A DNA stretch of 64,000 bases from Oikopleura dioica (GCA_907165135.1 OU015569.1:3038001-3102000); one strand, 5' to 3'. Shown: positions 10,817 through 22,993, counted from the stretch's first letter. Numbers and translations are program-made. Notes: generated by a model from the sequence alone, not told the origin.

Positions 10817-13326
10817 ATGCGTGTGCTCGGGTTACTTTTTTCCTTGGCACTTGCCGACAGAAGTCCGCTAGAAGCAAGAGATGATGGGAAGTTTTGGCTG
10901 AATGGCGAGCCGATTACGCTTGTTTCTGGATCTATCCACTACTTCCGTGTGCCCAACGAATACTGGCTAGGCAAGGATCATCAATAACCGTAGAGATTTC
11001 TAAAGCTTTGCAGTCGCTTGACAGTAGAGCTACTACTGTCAGAGTAACGCGTAATATTTTGCAACTTGAATGTCAGCAGCTGGCGATAGCAAAGTGGCTC
11101 AGTGGATGATCCTGCGGATGAGACCGCTTGACAAAGCTCAAATACGCAGGCCTCAATACCGTCGAGCTGTATGTCTCGTGGAATTTGCATGAGGACCGTT
11201 TTTCCTTTGATACAATTATAACTGATGCGCCATCTAATACGTGTAAAACAATGCGCCTGTGTTTATAATGATAATCGGCCACTATTCATGGTTAAACAAT
11301 CGAAAAACTTATTTAAAGCCTTACCAGGGCGAGTTCGACTTTTCGGGTGACTTGGATGTTGTCCGTTTCATCGAAATGGCCGAGGAACTTGGACTACATG
11401 TGATCTTCCGCCCTGGCCCGTACATTTGCGCCGAGTGGGAGTGGGGAGGACACCCGTACTGGCTTCTTCATGATACGGAAATGAAGGTACGCACTACCTA
11501 TCCTGGCTATTTGGAGGCTGTGGAGAACTTCTACCGCGAGTTGTTCGGTCGAGTTAACCATTTGATGTACCAAAACGGCGGCCCCATCATTGCCGTGCAA
11601 ATCGAAAACGAATACGCTGGATTTGCTGAGGCACAAAATATCGGTCCACTCGACCCGGCTTTCCTCACATGGCTCCGTCAATTGATCAAGGACCAGAACT
11701 GCGAAGAGCTTCTTTTCACTTCTGACGGAGGATGGGATTTCTATAAGTATCAACTCGAGGGAGATCCTTATGGACTCAACTTTGACGATGTTCTGAAAAC
11801 TGTTAACTTCCAGACAAATGCGAATTTATGGCTATCCGCCCTTGAAAACGTCCAAGTACGACTCTCATTTAGCTTCTCTTTCGTATGTTTTTGTAGCCAA
11901 ATAAGCCAATGATGGTTATGGAATGGTGGTCAGGCTGGTTCGACTTTTGGGGCTACCATCATCAGGGAACAACTCCGTAAGTAAATCTTCCAGATGCTGA
12001 TTTAAGATTCCATGCGGAATTTAAAAACCACGTTCTTCGACTGTCTATTGGATCGGACAAACCACAAAAAATTCTTAAGGGCCAGCTTTGAGGAAAACTT
12101 GCGATCAATCTTGAGCGCGAACGCTTCTGTCAACTACTACATGTTCCATGGGGGCACCAACTTTGGCTTCATGAACGGTGCCAATTTCAACACGAACTCG
12201 CAGACTGGCGGGCTCGAGTATCAACCAGGTCTGTTCTTCTGATCAACATCCAAAGACATTTTTCTAGTGATCACAAGCTACGACTATGACTGCCCCCTGT
12301 CCGAAGAAGGGCGAATTACTGAAAAGCTGGATATTACTCGAACTGTGGTTCAAGAAATTCTTGGATTTTCTCCCCCTGAAGAGCGACCTGCTGATCCCGA
12401 GATATTTGTTTACGAAACAACGGTGGCTTCTGAGGCGGCATCTCTCTGGAGAAATTTGGCCCAAGCTGAAACCTTCGCCTCCGAGGAATGTATCGCTATG
12501 GAGTGGTTCCCCGTTAATCAGGGTCGAGGTCAGCCCTATGGATACGCTCTTTACAGGTAGCGCAGTTTCTTGTAACTATGAGTAGTTATTGCTTTAGATC
12601 TCAAGCTTCGTTTCCAAAAGGAAACATCACTATCGACGGAATGGACAAGGCGCTCTCCGGTCGAGCAAACATCTTTGTCAACCAAGAACGAGTCTACTCG
12701 ATCACCAACACTCCCGGCAACCAGAACATTCTTTCCGAAATTCCCGTCGATATGCCTCAATGGGGCAATGTCGTCGATCTTTTGATCGAAAACTCTGGCC
12801 GAATAAACTACAAAAAACTTAACGACGCTTATATGGGATTGAAGGAACAGATTGGCTTCGGTGGCAATTTCGACGCTTCTTGGAATATCTGGTCGCTTCC
12901 TTTCGATCAGGAAAAAGGCTTAGAATTCGATCGGATTGATTACGATTAATTTCCGAGTCCACGAAGAAAGATTTAATAAAGGCTAATAAACGAAAAGCCC
13001 GAGTCAGGAGTACATCGAGAGTCTCAAGTGGGACTCCAATCCAGTGATGTTTATCGACGCGCCTGCGTTTTATAAATTCGATGTGTACGTCGACGAGCCC
13101 ATGGATGCATTCATAAACATGACCAAATGGGGCAAAGGTACGTGCCCATTTTGATTTCTTGTTGAAAACTGAAACAGGAGTCGTCTTCATAAATGGCCGC
13201 AATTTGGGACGGTACTGGTACATTGGTCCGCAGCAAACTCTCTACATCCCCAAGACCTTCCTGACCAGACGCGACTACAATTCAATCGTCGTTTTCGAAG
13301 AGATCCAAGGAACCGTTTCGAATTGA
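10817..13326 (+). CDS. Beta-galactosidase, glycoside hydrolase family 35
   Basis: This is a secreted or lysosomal enzyme that removes terminal beta-linked galactose. The start at 10817 opens a signal peptide (MRVLGLLFSLALA). The GH35 core follows: SGSIHYFRVP, then PGPYICAEWEWGGHPYWLL, then QIENEYAGF with the acid/base Glu, then MVMEWWSGWFDFWG with the nucleophile Glu, then MFHGGTNFGF, and the C-terminal jelly-roll segment NGRNLGRYWYIGPQQTLYIP. Exons are 10817-10970, 11123-11193, 11319-11855, 11897-about 11977, 12007-12031, 12093-12228, 12268-12556, 12598-12910, 13008-about 13139 and about 13180-13326. Three introns are non-canonical: GC-AG (10971-11122), GA-AG (11194-11318) and GA-AG (12911-13007). 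The last contains two AATAAA-like motifs and an in-frame stop at 12946, so reading through it would give a truncated product. The gene is intact and similar in layout to animal GLB1-like proteins. Confidence 0.9.
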
Positions 13327-13649
13327 TCAAACGTGTTTTTGATTTGATATAACTGCTCAATCACTATTTTGAAACGTGCGCAGCCCCTGAAATTCGTGAA
13401 ATCGAATTTTCAGCGACTCCGATTCTCGACGTGAATCAAGAAGAATGGCCCCAACCTCAATAAATTCATTTAACTGCTGCAAAAAGACAGCTAGAATAAA
13501 GAACTCACTCTCGCACAGATTCTTGCGGAAAACAGACGAGTACAGTTAGAGTAGCATTAAATTTCTTTATTGTGCAAATATCAGAGATAATAAATGGCTC
13601 TTTGTTTGATAGAGTGCGCTGGCTCTGAGACATAATTTCTGAAATTGAT
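13327..13649. other. Convergent 3' intergenic gap
   Basis: This gap lies between the stop of the plus-strand beta-galactosidase and the stop of the minus-strand gene that follows. It holds AATAAA-type signals for both directions (near 13494 on the plus strand and near 13560 on the minus strand) and no open frame. Confidence 0.6.
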
Positions 13650-14783
13650 TCAGAGGCCGAAGTTATCCCAAAATAATATCTTTGCGGCGCCCAGCAGGAA
13701 AATGAAGCAAAACATGGCAACTAAAAATACAATTTAGAGTTCAATGTTTCCGGCGATCCACTTACTTAGCCGCTGTGGTGTATTTCGGGTAGGCACTTCT
13801 TTTTTCTTTTCTTTCTGTTCTGGACCTAGTCGGTGCATTTGTCGCGCGTACCGAAGCGCTTTTCCTCGGCAGTTTCGGCAAGTAATCGATCCACAAATCA
13901 CGGGGCGGCACAACATTGGGGGGTAATGAGATCTTTCATTGCCGGATGGTCTTTTAAGAGCTCATTTAGTAAGTAAGACGGACACAGCTTGAGAATCAAA
14001 GAAGCCTATCCTTGGTGCAGTCATAGAAAAATAAGGCTCGTTGCAACAAAGATCCGAGAAATTGTTGCGGTCGTCTAGAGAGTGATCGAGCTGCATATAC
14101 TCGTATTCTTCTGGAAGTGGCCCTCTGACAACCAACCCGACGTTTGGGTCGTACTTGGCTCGCTCGAATGCTTTCAAGTATGCTGAAAATAGTGAATAGG
14201 TAGCGAAGAATTCGATCTTTCTTGAAAATATGCTTTCTGAACTCACCTGGTTTTCCTTTCATTTCAAAGTATCGGTCCATCCCTTCCGTTGTTTTCTTGA
14301 CGAGGCCCTTTGGAATCTCAAGTAGGGAAGGATGTCCGCGATATGCTAGTGATGGTGCTACTGGTTCTACTCCGTCATTTTCTTTGTGTTTTGCTCATTC
14401 GAGTTCCATATTCAAGGATTAACATATCTATTCGTCCGATGGTGTATTCACATAACAATTAGAAACAGCTTGTTTTGAAGCTGATGAAACTCAACCTGGC
14501 TCAGTGTCTTCCCTTGGCGGTTCAGTCTGGAGACTCTGGATCTTTGATTTTGATTTTTTGAACTTCTTTGCTTTCGTTTTGGTTGGTTTTGCCGCAGAAG
14601 GGGACCTTTGTTTTGGGATAATATTTTCGGTAAAATTAGTTTTCCGTCTTCAATTCTCGTGATTCCGCTTTTGACGCATTTCAAGTTCGGCTAATTAATA
14701 GTATTAATTTTTCTCTGTTGGAATGTATGATCCCTTTCGCGGAACTCGCTCACGATGCTTGAGAAGTCATCTGCGGTGCTCAT
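13650..14783 (-). CDS. Tail-anchored Cys-rich protein, uncharacterised
   Basis: I do not recognise the family. Five or six exons give about 240 residues starting with MSTADDFSSIVSEF. In order: an acidic N-terminus, a Lys/Ser/Thr-rich segment with many KTK and KSK runs, a middle region of ordinary composition, a compact Cys patch (CRPVICGSITCRNCR) that may bind zinc, a basic stretch, and a single C-terminal membrane segment (MFCFIFLLGAAKILF) followed by only five residues. That makes it a tail-anchored protein with the bulk in the cytosol. All introns but the first are GT-AG; the first is best read as GA-AG. It is divergently transcribed from the basic nuclear protein at 15250. A polyadenylation signal lies near 13560 on the minus strand. 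Confidence 0.7.
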
Positions 14784-15101
14784 TTTTTTAAACTGGAAGA
14801 ATGACGACGAAGCATGCTCAAAAACATTCCACCGCAGATCATCTAGAGATTTTATCCAATTTATGACCATAACAAGTAAAGCAATAATTATCAGTTCAGT
14901 TTGTTCATTAACGCATAAATACAAACAATTCGCAGAGCAAATTTTCGGCCCAAACGTAAAGTAAGTTATACTTTTCAAATCCAATCAAAAAAAGTAATAT
15001 TATCAGATAATAAGACGCGAATTTTTCGTCGTGATAACTTTTCATTGTTCAACGAAATACTCGAATGCTTTGGAGAAATCATGAAGGGCTGCCAAGCACG
15101 C

Positions 15102-15109
15102 TATATAAA
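15102..15109 (+). promoter_or_regulatory. TATA box for the basic protein gene
   Basis: TATATAAA lies about 140 bp before the ATG at 15250, at a suitable distance for a start site near 15135. It is one of the few clear core-promoter motifs in the window. Confidence 0.5.
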
Positions 15110-15249
15110 CTCCGTTGGGGCATCCTTCTTGCTCAGAAGAGAATTTTTAGAAAATTTCAGGTTTTGAAGCTTAATTTTAACCGTTTGCTTTACCAAAATA
15201 TGTTTCAGGAAGGAATTTGTAGAAGATAGGACAAGAGTATTGGAGAAGA

Positions 15250-16173
15250 ATGGTACGAACTGTAAGTTATGATAATCAGGAAAATGAGAGCAAATTAACT
15301 TTGATAGCGGGCCAAGAGATCCGATGAAGAACCTGGGCCGTCGAAACGCAACACGGCGCGGAAAACCTCGCACAACAAGACGGATCTTGCGAAGTCCGTC
15401 CGAGAAGCGGTTACAAAAAAGCCGAAGAAGAAACTGATCCTCCCGAAGCCCCCGACTGGTAGTGGCAAGAAAAAGAAGAAGTTTACCGGTAAACGACCAG
15501 TTGCGAGAAAGTCGACTGCTCGACCAGTGGAAAGACTCCGACGAGCGCCGGAAAACTTCAACGAGGACGCAGAATGGGAACTGGAGGTAAACACAGATCA
15601 TTTATTTGAAATTCAACAGTTTTAACAGGAATTCGGCGGCATGTATCTCGCCTGGGGAAAGAAGAAAGTGCGTCAACCCGACGGATCCACCATAACCGAG
15701 GCCTATTTGAAAGGAGGTATGATTTTAAAAACATCTGAATGGACACTTTAATATTATAAATATATTCTATAAGATTTACAAAAAAATTTTCAGACACAGA
15801 GCATCGAATCTGGATCAAATGGACAGTCGCGTTTAGTGACGGAATTCGCTGGTCGGCCGAAAAACAAGGCAAAAAAAGCAAAAATAATAATGATGTTTAA
15901 ATTTATAATTCAGACAAACTTGTCGGAGTCGACAAAAAGAAGATCAAAGAAATCGTCAATGCTCGGGAAGCGTGGCCACTGCCCTCGATCAAGGATGGCC
16001 GTCGCTCCTTGTGGAAGGCGAGAAAGTTGATTTGCCAGGGCTTTGGCATCACCGAGTGGCAGCCAGCTTCGAGCAAGCCCAATGACAAATGGCAAATCAT
16101 TGATCCTGAGCTGCCAACAACTACGTCGGAGGTCGACGACACCGACGAAGAAACTGATGACGACGAAGCATAA
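15250..16173 (+). CDS. Basic, probably nuclear protein, uncharacterised
   Basis: Four introns separate exons at 15250-15261, 15308-15585, 15629-about 15717, 15795-15868 and 15914-16173, giving about 235 residues. The N-terminal half is very basic with several KKPKKK and GKKKKKF clusters that look like nuclear or nucleolar signals. The C-terminal half has a folded-looking region (GGMYLAWGKKKVRQPDG, then IWIKWTVAFSDGIRWS), and the protein ends in an acidic tail (TDEETDDDEA). The fourth intron (15869-15913) is GC-AG. A chromatin or RNA role is suggested only by composition. The antisense open frame at 15101-15601 is a shadow. Confidence 0.75.
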
Positions 16174-16663
16174 ACCGCTATATTTCGCCCTCTTTCCCAC
16201 TTCCATTTGTTTAGCCGATTTCCTTAGACAAATTTCTCTGGCTGATAACATCCCGATTACAACTCAAATTCTGCCTGCAAAGATTGAAAAATAAAACACG
16301 AAAAAAGTTTCGAAATCTGGAAATCTGCTGCCGGAAATCTGGCGATGACATAAATTGACGGGAGCAGGCATTTCTTTAATAAAATCGCTGAAAGAAGCTT
16401 GAGCTACTGGCCCCAGCCACGTTTCCAGAGAATACATGAGTCCTTAGTTTCCGCCGTTTTGGAATAAATACGGATCCGTTATTCTCTAATGACCAGAAAC
16501 CAAGTATCCAGAATACAATTAATTAATGTTCCGTCCTAGAACCGTAGAAAATACTAGTCAATAGAGAATCGATTTTTAGCGGCCCACGCGAAAAAGGGAT
16601 GAGTTCCCAAAGGAGCCCCTTCTTTATTCTTATCATTTTATTGCCTCTTTAAATTTGACAAAA
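16174..16663. other. Intergenic, promoter side of the Cys-loop receptor gene
   Basis: This stretch holds the polyadenylation signal of the preceding gene (AATAAAA near 16290) and the presumed promoter of the receptor. No open frame is supported. Confidence 0.5.
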
Positions 16664-19600
16664 ATGAGACAAGCAATAAATTACTTGTTTTTACTTGCTT
16701 CAGTTACAGTCACAGTTAGCGAGACAGTGAATCAAGAAGATGCATCGCAAAAAACAATTTCTGACTACACGGGCATTGAACAGTGCGAGATCGAGCACGG
16801 AAAGCTTAAAATTATGCTCGACAGGATGTTGGACAAGGTAACTCTCACTCGAGCGGAGTCTCTTTTTTTTCAAGTATTTGTTGTTTGGGGTTTATTTTAT
16901 TACTAAAACATGAAGACTTGAATGAAGCTTGCAGTTGTAACGGATGTCCGTGGACTTACTCTAATTTAAGAGCAAATATTTTAAAACTCTTTAATTGTTT
17001 ATTGATGCTTTTTTCATCCACGTGCTTGATCTTTCGAAAATACTGTATCGCGTAAACAATTTTTACGTAAGGAGCGGTACGATCCGCGGATACGACCTAA
17101 CTTCGAGGAGCGTCGACCGGTGGAAGTCGGCCTCAATTTATTTGTTGCTGGTATCGACGAGGTTTCGGAAATGAAGATGGACTACACGCTGACAGTGTAC
17201 TTTCTCCAAAAATGGCGCGACCCACGTTTAGCAAAGGGGTTGAATATTCAACGCGCTGCATTCGACCAAGGGCAGCGCATTTGAATCAATCCCCGCACAG
17301 TTCTTGACCCTGCTGGCGAATTCGGTCCCATCGGCTGGCTCGACAACTGCTCCATCGCGCTTTCTTCAGTCATCGAAAGCGATATATGGTCAGGCTTTCT
17401 TGAACAGACTTTCAAAAGTTCACGAATTTCACTACTTTAGCTCGCTGAAAATTTTTGTTCTTCAGACCCGAAAAAGCCCAAAAAAGGTACCAGACGTATT
17501 CTTTGTCAACGAAAAAAGCTCCTTCCGACATACAGTAACAATGATGAACACAATGGTACGTTTGTACCCAGGAAAGAGTTTGTGCCAACGCTAGAATATT
17601 TATGCCCGTGTTGTTGAAATTCTGGAAAGACGGAAATGTTTTTTACTCGATAAGAATAACAATGAAGCTTGTTTGCCCTATGCTTTGGTTGAAGCACTTT
17701 CTAAACATTAACACTAAACATCATGTGATCGAACTAAAGAAAACGCAGTCCGCAAATTTTCAAAAATAATCTATTGTCTTGATTAATTTTGAACCAAAAT
17801 CCAGCAAATGCACAAGTATCCCTTGGACGAACAAAACTGCTCCTTGATCATGGAATCGTACAGTCATTCGGAAGACGAAATGAACCTGTATCTGATGGGC
17901 AACGAGAAAGAGGGCTTCAACAGCATCGGCAACAGCATCAACGGGCTGGACGATCTCAGGGAGGGATTAGAAGCGATAACGTAGCGCGAAAAAAAGTGGC
18001 TTAAAAATCGCGTGAATAATTACAAACCCCAGCCAATATATTTACTAATGGCTGTGCATAACACAATTTTAGAAGACTGAAACCGTTGCATAACAAGCAT
18101 AATAAGGATACCAGTCACATAATTTTGTTTTCTAATCTCGCCCAGTCTCCAGCAATTCGAGGTGCCGAAATTACACACTGGCAACATTGATTCAATCTCA
18201 ATTATTATTTCAGATTCAGCAGGCGAGTGTCCTGCGCACCGTGCACACACAAAACGACTTTACGAACCATCGCATCACCCTGAAGGGATTTGGGGCGACC
18301 TTTACCCTTAGAAAACGCGAACTTCTAAACTCACAGTTTTGTCTAAGCAGAGACTGTTCATTTAGAAAATGCGTCGTAGAAAAGCAAATTACAGGGGATT
18401 CAGGGACAAGAATGTCACTAGATTCTTTGAGGCCTTTTTGAGAGTATCAAATAATCACTTATCTAACTATTAGCTAAAGACAGATTTTCAGTAAAAATCA
18501 TCAATCGAAATTAAACCTCAAAATTTCCCCTGAAAAGTTCTGGCTTCGACGCCGAATAACCTACTTTCTCTTGCAATCCTACGTTCCCTGCACTCTGATC
18601 ACCATTCTTAGCTGGGTCTCGTTTTGGATCAATTACGAAGCCACAGCTGCGCGAGTTTCCCTAGGACCGTGATCCGTTTTTATCAACAAATGTGTTATTA
18701 ATTCAAATAGCACAGTTAATTAACAGCTACAATAGCTTGAATATTCTATTCTGCGTTTATTTTGAGCGAAAGAAGACATTATAATTGGCGTTTTAATACC
18801 GTATTTGGCTAAATTGGGATTGGGCTTCTATCACCGAGTTCCGTAAACAAAACCTAATCGAGCTCGTGGCTCAGCTGCTTGCATCCAATAACGAGCTGTT
18901 TTCAAAATTCCAAGTTTCCGTCTCTCCTTCCTTTTCTTGGGGAATCACTCGCAAAAGGCATCACCACGGTGATGACGATGACTACAATCTACACGCACGT
19001 CTCTGCCGGAATGCCCAAAATCCCTGACCTCAAAGCGCTAGATGTTTATATGCTCGCATGTTTCGGTACGTTACCCATCATATGTAGTTCAACTGGCGTA
19101 AGCATAATTTAGAGATCACTAAAATTGAACCTCTCCACATCAGACTCTAATCATTAGAGTATTAGTTTAATGAGACAACAAAAAACTCATGCAATGGCAC
19201 TCGAGGTTCTATTTCTTTCTCGGAAGATTGTTAAGAAGGGATTTTCTTGTTCAAGTTATTTGCGGAAGACGCGCGAATGTTTACATCTTGGCATGTTCAG
19301 TTGCAGACATATCTGGCCGCATCAACACTATAAACTGGGAGTTTATTTTGCTTCTAAACTTTTGAGTTATCGCTGGAATGTAAACACGCCACCACTCACA
19401 GTGCTCAGAGTCTTTTCAGTTTTTGTCTTCATGGCACTGCTTGAGTACGCGATCGTCAACTACTCTTACTACGGGCGGAGAAGGAAACTCTCACGCCAAC
19501 GGCATTCGCAACTGGTCGAGAAAAGCGAAGAAAGTATTGATTTGAGCGATTCGTACGGACTTGGCGGAGGTGGAAGCAGAATCAGAACATGCAGGAATTC

Positions 19601-20075
19601 CCTGGGAGGAGAAAGGCAACGGTTTTAAAAAGAGGAAATGTTTACTTTTCAAAAATGCTCACGCAGCAAAAATAAGAAGCTCATTTATCAAAGCATAATT
19701 TGTTTTGAAATCGGCGCAAGAAATACGATAACGCAAAGATCAGTCCCGAACGGAGATGGTCCCCAGCCAGGAGTTCTATTTACTATTATACGGGAGTTTT
19801 TCTGCCTCTTGAAAATCGACTAGTGGTTCTGTAACTCTAAAAAAGCTGCGCAGAAGGGACGCGACACGACTCAGGCGGTTGAAGGGGATCTCAGTTTGCG
19901 ACATCAAAGATGTTTCTGTGATCGACGAGTTCAGCCGCCGCGCTTTTCCGGTGAGCGGCGTTTCTTGTCACTTTCCGTTACATAGCTTCTCTTTCAGATC
20001 TCGTTCATCGTCTTCAACATCGTCTACTGGGCTTACTACAAGACCGACTGGGGAAGGTTCACAAGCAATAAATAA
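16664..20075 (+). CDS. Cys-loop ligand-gated ion channel subunit, anion-type
   Basis: This is a plasma-membrane pentameric receptor subunit of the GABA/glycine type. A signal peptide ([16 protein letters not shown]) starts at 16664. The ligand-binding domain follows: [40 protein letters not shown], and the Cys-loop [12 protein letters not shown]1 is near 18560-18620 ([16 protein letters not shown]). M2 is [16 protein letters not shown], split by a GA-AG intron (18672 to about 18957). M3 ([12 protein letters not shown]) follows at about 19422, then a cytoplasmic loop and M4 ([14 protein letters not shown]), ending at 20075. The ARV-x-LGITTV signature means anion selectivity is likely. Two exon joins, at about 17275-17490 and before the second Cys of the loop at about 17690, could not be resolved with standard splice sites; sequence errors or unusual introns are possible. 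The ligand cannot be told from sequence. Confidence 0.85.
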
Positions 20076-21665
20076 GCGCGGGTCGATTAATACTCGGCTC
20101 TTGGAACCTAAAAATCAGAAACGACTTAGTTGGTGACCGCGACGAAGGCCGCCACACTTTGCTTGCATCGCGCAAAGAGCTCCTTCTCTGCTTAATAAAA
20201 GTAACTCTAGAATTGACTCTCCAAAACGTGGAAGCTGCCTTATCTCTTTAACCGGTTTATTTGACTGATAGTGACATAATATAAAGCGCGCAGCCAACTT
20301 TGCGGAAATATTTACGTCGATATTGATCTTTATTAAAAACAGATCAAAATTATTTATGCCTAAAGATGATTAACTGAGATTTACTTGGAAGAAGGGTACG
20401 ATTAAAATGGCAGCATTTGAGGTCAGTTAGTTTTTTCTCCAGTGAAAAAAAACCACTGAAATCAACGAGGAAAACGTTTGAGAGGAACCAATCTGCTATT
20501 GAATACCTCTTTGTAGCCCACAAATTGTAGGGCCATCCAGTCCAAAAGTCGTCCAAAACCTTTGGTATCTTCAAAAATGATGACTCTGCAAATAGGAATC
20601 AAAGTGAAAATGGATTCCTCGTGACCAGGTGATAAGAACGTTGATAAAGTCATTATTCACGCCGTGTCAACGGGGAGAAATCGGGGAGTGCCTTTACGAT
20701 TCATGATTTCTTCAGCAGAGGTGAGCAACGCTGTGACTCAGCCTGTGAGTCTTTATTTCGTGGATTGCTTCTGGTGGTCACATGTCAGCACTTCCAGAAA
20801 GCATTCTACTCGTCTCAGAGCCGCGCGCCTACACTGATAAGCAAACAGCTCAACCTCTTTCTGTTCACTTCATAGCTCACTCCTACTTTTACCAAAAACC
20901 GAGGAAGTTTATTCCTACACTTTATCCTGCTTTACTACTGGCCCTGAGTTTCGCCTGTTCTACGGCGAATCTAGGACTAAGGATTAGCAGCTCGCCAGAA
21001 ATAGAACGCGGCAGGGGAGCCTAGTCAACAGAGGCAGAGATTCCCAGGGAGCAGCGGAAGGTGTCAAAGGCGCTCGAGAGCAAGGGATTCAAGCGGGTGC
21101 AGCGGAATCACGCCGGTTCATTCCAAAAGGTTCTAGCCTGAAGCTAAAACCTATTTTGAGAAAAAACTACGCAGCAATCCAGGAGTCTCTCAGCGTCTTT
21201 GCAAGCGCCAAAGGCGATTTTTCGTCAAATCGAGTGATTGAGTCATTAACACCCTACATTTGAAAGGCTTTCTTTCTTTTCATCGGGGATAACTGACGAA
21301 TCGCCACCAGGTTGAGATTTTTTGCCGCGGCCAACCCATTTTCTCACAAATAAAAAATATCTTGAGTTGACAAGAATTCAATTACTTTTCAATTATTAGC
21401 GTAAACTTTTCGGATTTTGCCTTCGTTGAAAAACAGAACAGAGAAAAACAAGAGATATTTAGTACTAAATCGGGAAATTTCACTAATTCCCAAAAACATA
21501 TGAGATCATAGTGATTCATGGTTATCACAGGCGTGAATGAGATGAGCCCTCCCACTCAGGGAATCTCGCATTATTTTACAACCTATCCCTCTATTGACAA
21601 TAGACTATTGTCAAAAAATACCCTTACCGAGAATAAACGAGCAATAATTTTAGAGACAAGTGAAA
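20076..21665. other. Intergenic, no confident gene
   Basis: A minus-strand open frame at 20462-20653 (63 residues) overlaps a second frame at 20350-20574 with a possible GT donor and AG acceptor between them, but composition and start are unconvincing. The open frame at 20782-21024 (+) has no splice context. The segment just before 21666 probably holds the flower-gene promoter. Confidence 0.4.
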
Positions 21666-22384
21666 ATGCCCGGTCTTCCGACGGTTGTAACGATTACAGA
21701 CACCTCTTCTGGCTCCGGACCCATCCCGTTCTGGCTGGTTATCGTCACTCGCTTATTTGCTATTTTGGGTAAGATCAATGTTCATAATAAAGGATTATTT
21801 CAAAGAAACGAAATTAATTTAATTCCGAAGGACTTTCCTCTCTCGTCTGGATCTCCATTTTCTACGTAACTGCTGGCGGACTTACCACTCTTCTTGGACT
21901 CTTGATGTTGTAAGTTTTTTTTTGATTTTTTGACTTTTTCTTCCGCGAATCCATTTTATACAATTTTAGCATCTTCGGAGTCTACCACTTCTGCATGGAA
22001 TGTAGCTTCTTCTGCGTCTGCGGCATAAGGGAGCGCATTCCCCTCCCAGCGCCGATTTCAACCTTCCTCGACTCCGTTGAAAGCCACCGCCCAAGCTACT
22101 TCTACAGAGCAGTTCTCTACTTTCTGTAAGTCACCTATCAAAATGTCACGGACTCTATCAAACTCTAGCACTCCTGTTTCGCTCGCTATCGCCTCTAAAA
22201 ACGTCACTTGGTACGTCTTCTTCAACTGTGGCTCCCTTATCTTCTCCTGTAAGTACTCTACTCGTTTTCATTCTGCTGAGGAAACTTTCTAGCTCTGCTG
22301 TATGGATACTGCGTGTTTTTGATCAAACGAAATGGTTCTTCAAACTGGATCACTGCCCAACCGCCGACTTCCCTAAAAAACTAA
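21666..22384 (+). CDS. Flower-family (CACFD1-like) membrane protein
   Basis: This is a four-pass vesicle and plasma-membrane protein of the flower family, linked in flies to synaptic-vesicle endocytosis and cell fitness. Six exons give about 190 residues. After a Pro/Ser/Thr-rich start (MPGLPTVVTITDTSSGSG) there are hydrophobic segments (FWLVIVTRLFAILG, LVWISIFYVTAGG, TTLLGLLMFIFGVY), then the family hallmark HFCMECSFFCVCG, matching the acidic residue and cysteines of LLEAPCCFVCFE in the fly protein. Next come VESHRPSYFYRAVLYFL, equivalent to the family's VDSKPLYFRAGLY, and a last membrane segment, with a stop ending at 22384. All introns are GT-AG. The call rests on hydrophobic pattern and motif order. 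A short polar tail ends the protein. Confidence 0.75.
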
Positions 22385-22635
22385 GATCCTCTTCCTCTGT
22401 ACTCTTGACCGCGATTTGACCAGAGAATCAATCAAAAATAAACACCTGAATGCGAAAACAAATCGAATAGCTAAAGTTTCCCGTGAACTTTCATTCTGTC
22501 TAATTGTTTTAATCAAAATGATGCATTGGCAGTAATCAGGTGCAATCAATTGCTTGGAGAGCAGTTGCGGTTTTCGTGATTTGCGCCACAGAAATCCCCA
22601 TTCCTCGTTCTCCCCATTTTCGAGAACGAAAGAGA

Positions 22636-22993
22636 ATGAACTCGAGGACGATGAGGAATCTTGAAAGAATCAAATCCTTGCAAAAACTGTACCAAAAGCA
22701 GCGGCAGCAAGAGCGCAAGACAAGAACTCGTAAAAGATCGCACAGAGAAAAACTTGCAGAATCACCTCTTTCTGCAACTTTCGGCGGGCCGATTTATTAC
22801 CCTCGTCCAATGCGGCCGGAAGACAAAGAACGTTGCTATAGAACATCGGGAAAGCATAAAAGAAAGCGAGTTGTGTTCTCAATTCTGCGCTGGCTTGGTG
22901 AGAAACTAGAATAGAAAGTTTTTTCTTTTACTTTTAGGCTGTCTTGGGGATTCGTCAAAAAAGAGTGGGTTTATCGAGTGTGCACCGATCTAG
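22636..22993 (+). CDS. Small basic protein, uncharacterised
   Basis: Two exons joined by a clean GT-AG intron (about 22900-22938, with a long pyrimidine tract) give about 110 residues. The first part is Arg/Lys/Gln-rich and probably helical (RIKSLQKLYQKQRQQERK, KTRTRKRSHREKLAE). A Pro-Tyr segment (GGPIYYPRPMRPEDKE) follows, then a short hydrophobic stretch and a polar end. The start is taken at the ATG at 22636, although the frame is open upstream to 22540. The minus-strand frames across the same DNA have signal-like starts but no splice support. The function is unknown. Confidence 0.45.

Noticed and set aside
10970-11320. Apparent frameshifts and stops near the start of the beta-galactosidase gene, suggesting a pseudogene
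   Set aside because: A GC-AG intron and a GA-AG intron join the conserved blocks perfectly (YWLDRLTKLKYAGLN, then WNLHEPYQGEFDF), so the gene is intact.
15101-15601. Long minus-strand open frame of 166 codons
   Set aside because: It is antisense to the basic protein gene, whose exons have clean splice sites and sensible composition. The frame is a shadow of the Lys/Arg codons.
22536-22882. Two minus-strand frames with signal-peptide-like starts
   Set aside because: They mirror a basic plus-strand frame that continues through a good GT-AG intron. Hydrophobic antisense frames often arise opposite Lys/Arg/Glu-rich coding sequence.
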